This document shows positions 39,280-41,123 of a DNA stretch of 41,123 nt, piece after piece. A program made the translations under genes and the position numbers. Under the pieces are notes generated by a model. It was not told the DNA's origin. It did no database searches and saw only the letters and a program-made list of their open reading frames with translations. Origin of the DNA: JBFWIW01 sp050253535. GTDB lineage: Bacteria; Bacillota; Clostridia; Oscillospirales; Oscillospiraceae. Numbering within the stretch: the first letter of the stretch is position 1; each line of letters opens with the position of its first letter. The DNA lies in assembly GCA_050253535.1 (NCBI GenBank), contig JBFWIW010000018.1, forward strand, positions 1 to 41,123, written 5' to 3'.

Positions 39280-41123
39280 TTATCCTATATGCAGGAGCCT
39301 TGTTAGGCCGGACCAGAAATCCTCGAACATGGCGGCGACGCGGGAGAAGAAGGTGCCGGTTTCGGAGGGCTGCGGTTCGGTTTCGCCGGTGCCGGTTTCG
39401 GCGTCGGCCTTTTTTATCTCCTGAGTCCGGATGAGCACCTGAACGCTGGAGGGCGCGGCGTTAAGGGCTGAGGTGAGCGAGACGGGGGAGGCTTCCGAGT
39501 CCATATTGAGCATATTGTCGTCTTCGCCGGTGTGGGCGTCCCACTCGTCCTGTATGACGTCGTCAATATTGCCTTTGGCGTCTTTTATATTGTTCGTATT
39601 GCCCAGCCCGGATGCGGAGCGGCGAAGGGTATCGGACAGCGACTCGAGGGTTTTTTCCAGACTGTCGTCAAGTTGAGCGCCGCTCTCTTTCATAAGGCTT
39701 TCAAGCGTCCGGAGGAAGGTGTGCGCGTCGGTTATACCGGTAATCGCGGTATCGTCCAGAGTCTGGATGTCGGAGAGGGACTGCTGCGCCTTTGGCACGT
39801 AATCGTTTACCGTGCTGTCCAGCGTATCGAGAAGGTCTATGGACGTGTCGGCGTTTTTCGTCAGCTTATCGGCAAGGCTGCCCAGTTCGTCGAGATGTTT
39901 CATCGCTCCGGTGAGGTCCCCGTCGTGGTCGTCCAGTATGTCCTCGATATAGAGAAGCGTGCTCAGTACATCGTCAAGATCGCCGCTCAGTCCGTCGTCG
40001 CCCAGTGTGCCGCACAGGCTGCCGGAGCTTGTCAGAAGGGAGTCCGTCGGTGATGACAGGGCGCCGAGTATGGTGTTTATCTCGGTTATATAGTCGTTTA
40101 CATTGCCGATCAGGCTGTTAATGGTCTCCGCCTGCTCGATCTGCGTATTGAAATCGTCCGTCTTTGAGAGAGCGTAGAGGGTGCTCAGCTTTTCGGCGTC
40201 GGCCTCGGAGGCGCCGCCCGCGATAAGAAAGGTCTTGAAGTCCAGCATCGCCTCGGTCAGGCCGTTTGCGGACAGGTACTGTTCATACTGCGTGTGATAG
40301 TTTTTTGCGGTGGCAACGTAACTTTCTATCTCGTCTATGGTCATGCCGTCGTAGGTGTATTCGTCCACCGCCGGAAGACCCGTGAACTTAGAGGAGACGG
40401 CGCGCAGGGCGGCAAGGCTCGTCTGGAGAGACTCGAGATTGCCGCCGAGATTCCGCAGATCCGTGCGTAAATCCTCGGCCTCGCCGGTCAGCTCCGGCGT
40501 GTACAGCTCGATTTCGCCTATGATTTTGCGGAGGTTTTTATTGTCCTCCTGAATTTTGGAGACCAGCGTGCGCGTTTCTGCAAGCTGGTCCTTCAGCGAG
40601 GCGGCGTTTTTGGCGAGCTCGGTCAGCACGTCCGTGATATCGGTGATTGCCTGGGAAGCGCTTGTGAGGTCATCATTCATCGGCTCAAGTGCCGCGCTTA
40701 TACCGAGAAGGTCTGAAAGGGCGGCATCAGCGCTGTCGTAAACCCCGCCCTTGCCCTCGGATATGTTCTCTCTCGCGCCGTTTAATCCGTCAAGGCCGTC
40801 AGCCACGGAATAGAGGCTTGAACTCATGCCGTCGAGAGAATTGAGAATGGAATCCATGCTGTCGCTGATGTCGTTATAGGAATCCTCAGCGTCGTCCTTG
40901 GCGTCGCGCAGGTCTGCTATCTTGCCAAGCTGGGAGAGGGTGGCGGGTACCATCATAAACGTCACGCCCGCGAAGGTGAAATCCTCCGACCCGACACGGA
41001 TGGCAAAGTTCTGCTGCTCGCCCGGAAGCGCCATGAAGAGAACGACTCTCAGGTTGCCTATGAGCTGGACCTGCGCCCCGGGGGCCTCCAGCGAGAGGAT
41101 ATCGTCGTCATTGAATACGGCGA
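39280..41123 (-). CDS. Large coiled-coil protein, 5' end outside the window
   Basis: 613 residues are visible. The frame continues without a stop to the right edge (41123), so the ATG at 41034 is internal and the gene is incomplete. The visible N-terminal part has VQLIGNLRVVLFMAL and a beta-like segment. Residues from about 60 onward are almost wholly predicted heptad coiled coil with DGLDGLN, LSDLLGI and similar Leu/Asp/Ser patterns, reminiscent of YhgE/Pip-type or chemoreceptor-like extracellular coils. The C-terminus has a Glu/Thr-rich stretch and the amphipathic end FFSRVAAMFEDFWSGLTRLL. No membrane segment is seen in this part. Function not recognised. Confidence 0.65.
   Translation of the reverse strand, partial: AVFNDDDILSLEAPGAQVQLIGNLRVVLFMALPGEQQNFAIRVGSEDFTFAGVTFMMVPATLSQLGKIADLRDAKDDAEDSYNDISDSMDSILNSLDGMSSSLYSVADGLDGLNGARENISEGKGGVYDSADAALSDLLGISAALEPMNDDLTSASQAITDITDVLTELAKNAASLKDQLAETRTLVSKIQEDNKNLRKIIGEIELYTPELTGEAEDLRTDLRNLGGNLESLQTSLAALRAVSSKFTGLPAVDEYTYDGMTIDEIESYVATAKNYHTQYEQYLSANGLTEAMLDFKTFLIAGGASEADAEKLSTLYALSKTDDFNTQIEQAETINSLIGNVNDYITEINTILGALSSPTDSLLTSSGSLCGTLGDDGLSGDLDDVLSTLLYIEDILDDHDGDLTGAMKHLDELGSLADKLTKNADTSIDLLDTLDSTVNDYVPKAQQSLSDIQTLDDTAITGITDAHTFLRTLESLMKESGAQLDDSLEKTLESLSDTLRRSASGLGNTNNIKDAKGNIDDVIQDEWDAHTGEDDNMLNMDSEASPVSLTSALNAAPSSVQVLIRTQEIKKADAETGTGETEPQPSETGTFFSRVAAMFEDFWSGLTRLLHIG

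Noticed and set aside
1..41123. CRISPR array, prophage, rRNA genes
   Set aside because: No regularly spaced direct repeats of 24-40 bp, no structural phage genes and no rRNA sequence were seen.

Overview
The window looks like chromosomal DNA of a member of the Clostridia (Bacillota), plausibly an Oscillospirales/Eubacteriales-type anaerobe. The clues are a GTP-type PEP carboxykinase, the clostridial CD1871A-type CXXC mini-protein and a DUF6132 protein, a lysine 2,3-aminomutase/beta-lysine acetyltransferase pair, an SLH-domain surface protein, VanR/VanS-style two-component genes, AGGAGG-type ribosome binding sites and TTGACA/TATAAT promoters. No genus can be fixed by eye.

Layout. 1-1.5 kb is a graveyard: a decayed REP-associated (Y1) transposase, RHS/YD-repeat fragments, REP-like palindromes and a small membrane protein gene. 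1.6-9.1 kb is housekeeping: tRNA-Gln, pckA, a thiol/Fe-S redox cluster (TlpA-like, CD1871A-type, NapH-like 4Fe-4S membrane protein, DUF6132) and a two-component system. 9.1-17.5 kb holds rsmA, a strongly promoted structured RNA gene of about 390 nt, a YabE-like 3D-domain protein, an RlmA-type methyltransferase, a diguanylate cyclase and the ablAB osmolyte operon. At least five MITE-like repeats of 147-193 bp are spread over 8.9-18.0 kb. 18.0-26.8 kb is accessory: a type IV AbiE toxin-antitoxin pair, a protease/pseudokinase/TPR-like fusion, XRE regulators with tiny acidic partner proteins, and an unknown 426-residue protein. 27.1-32.9 kb is a carbon-use locus (two TRAP-type binding proteins, transaldolase, Zn-dependent dehydrogenase, GntR regulator). 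The rest holds a third XRE/tiny-protein module, a 1540-residue SLH surface protein, a TetR regulator and an incomplete coiled-coil protein running off the right edge.

Three signals are not explained by ordinary annotation. (1) A module of an XRE regulator divergent from a 52-58 residue acidic protein occurs three times (23.1-24.0, 24.2-24.7, 33.0-33.4 kb), each with inverted repeats in the intergenic DNA; the tiny genes are easy to miss. (2) One extended promoter, with invariant 17-bp spacing and a conserved spacer sequence, recurs six times upstream of unrelated genes. (3) The RNA gene at about 10.27-10.66 kb has a near-consensus promoter, nested stems and its own terminator, but no clear family. 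These are the best candidates for undescribed biology; none has been tested by a database search here.
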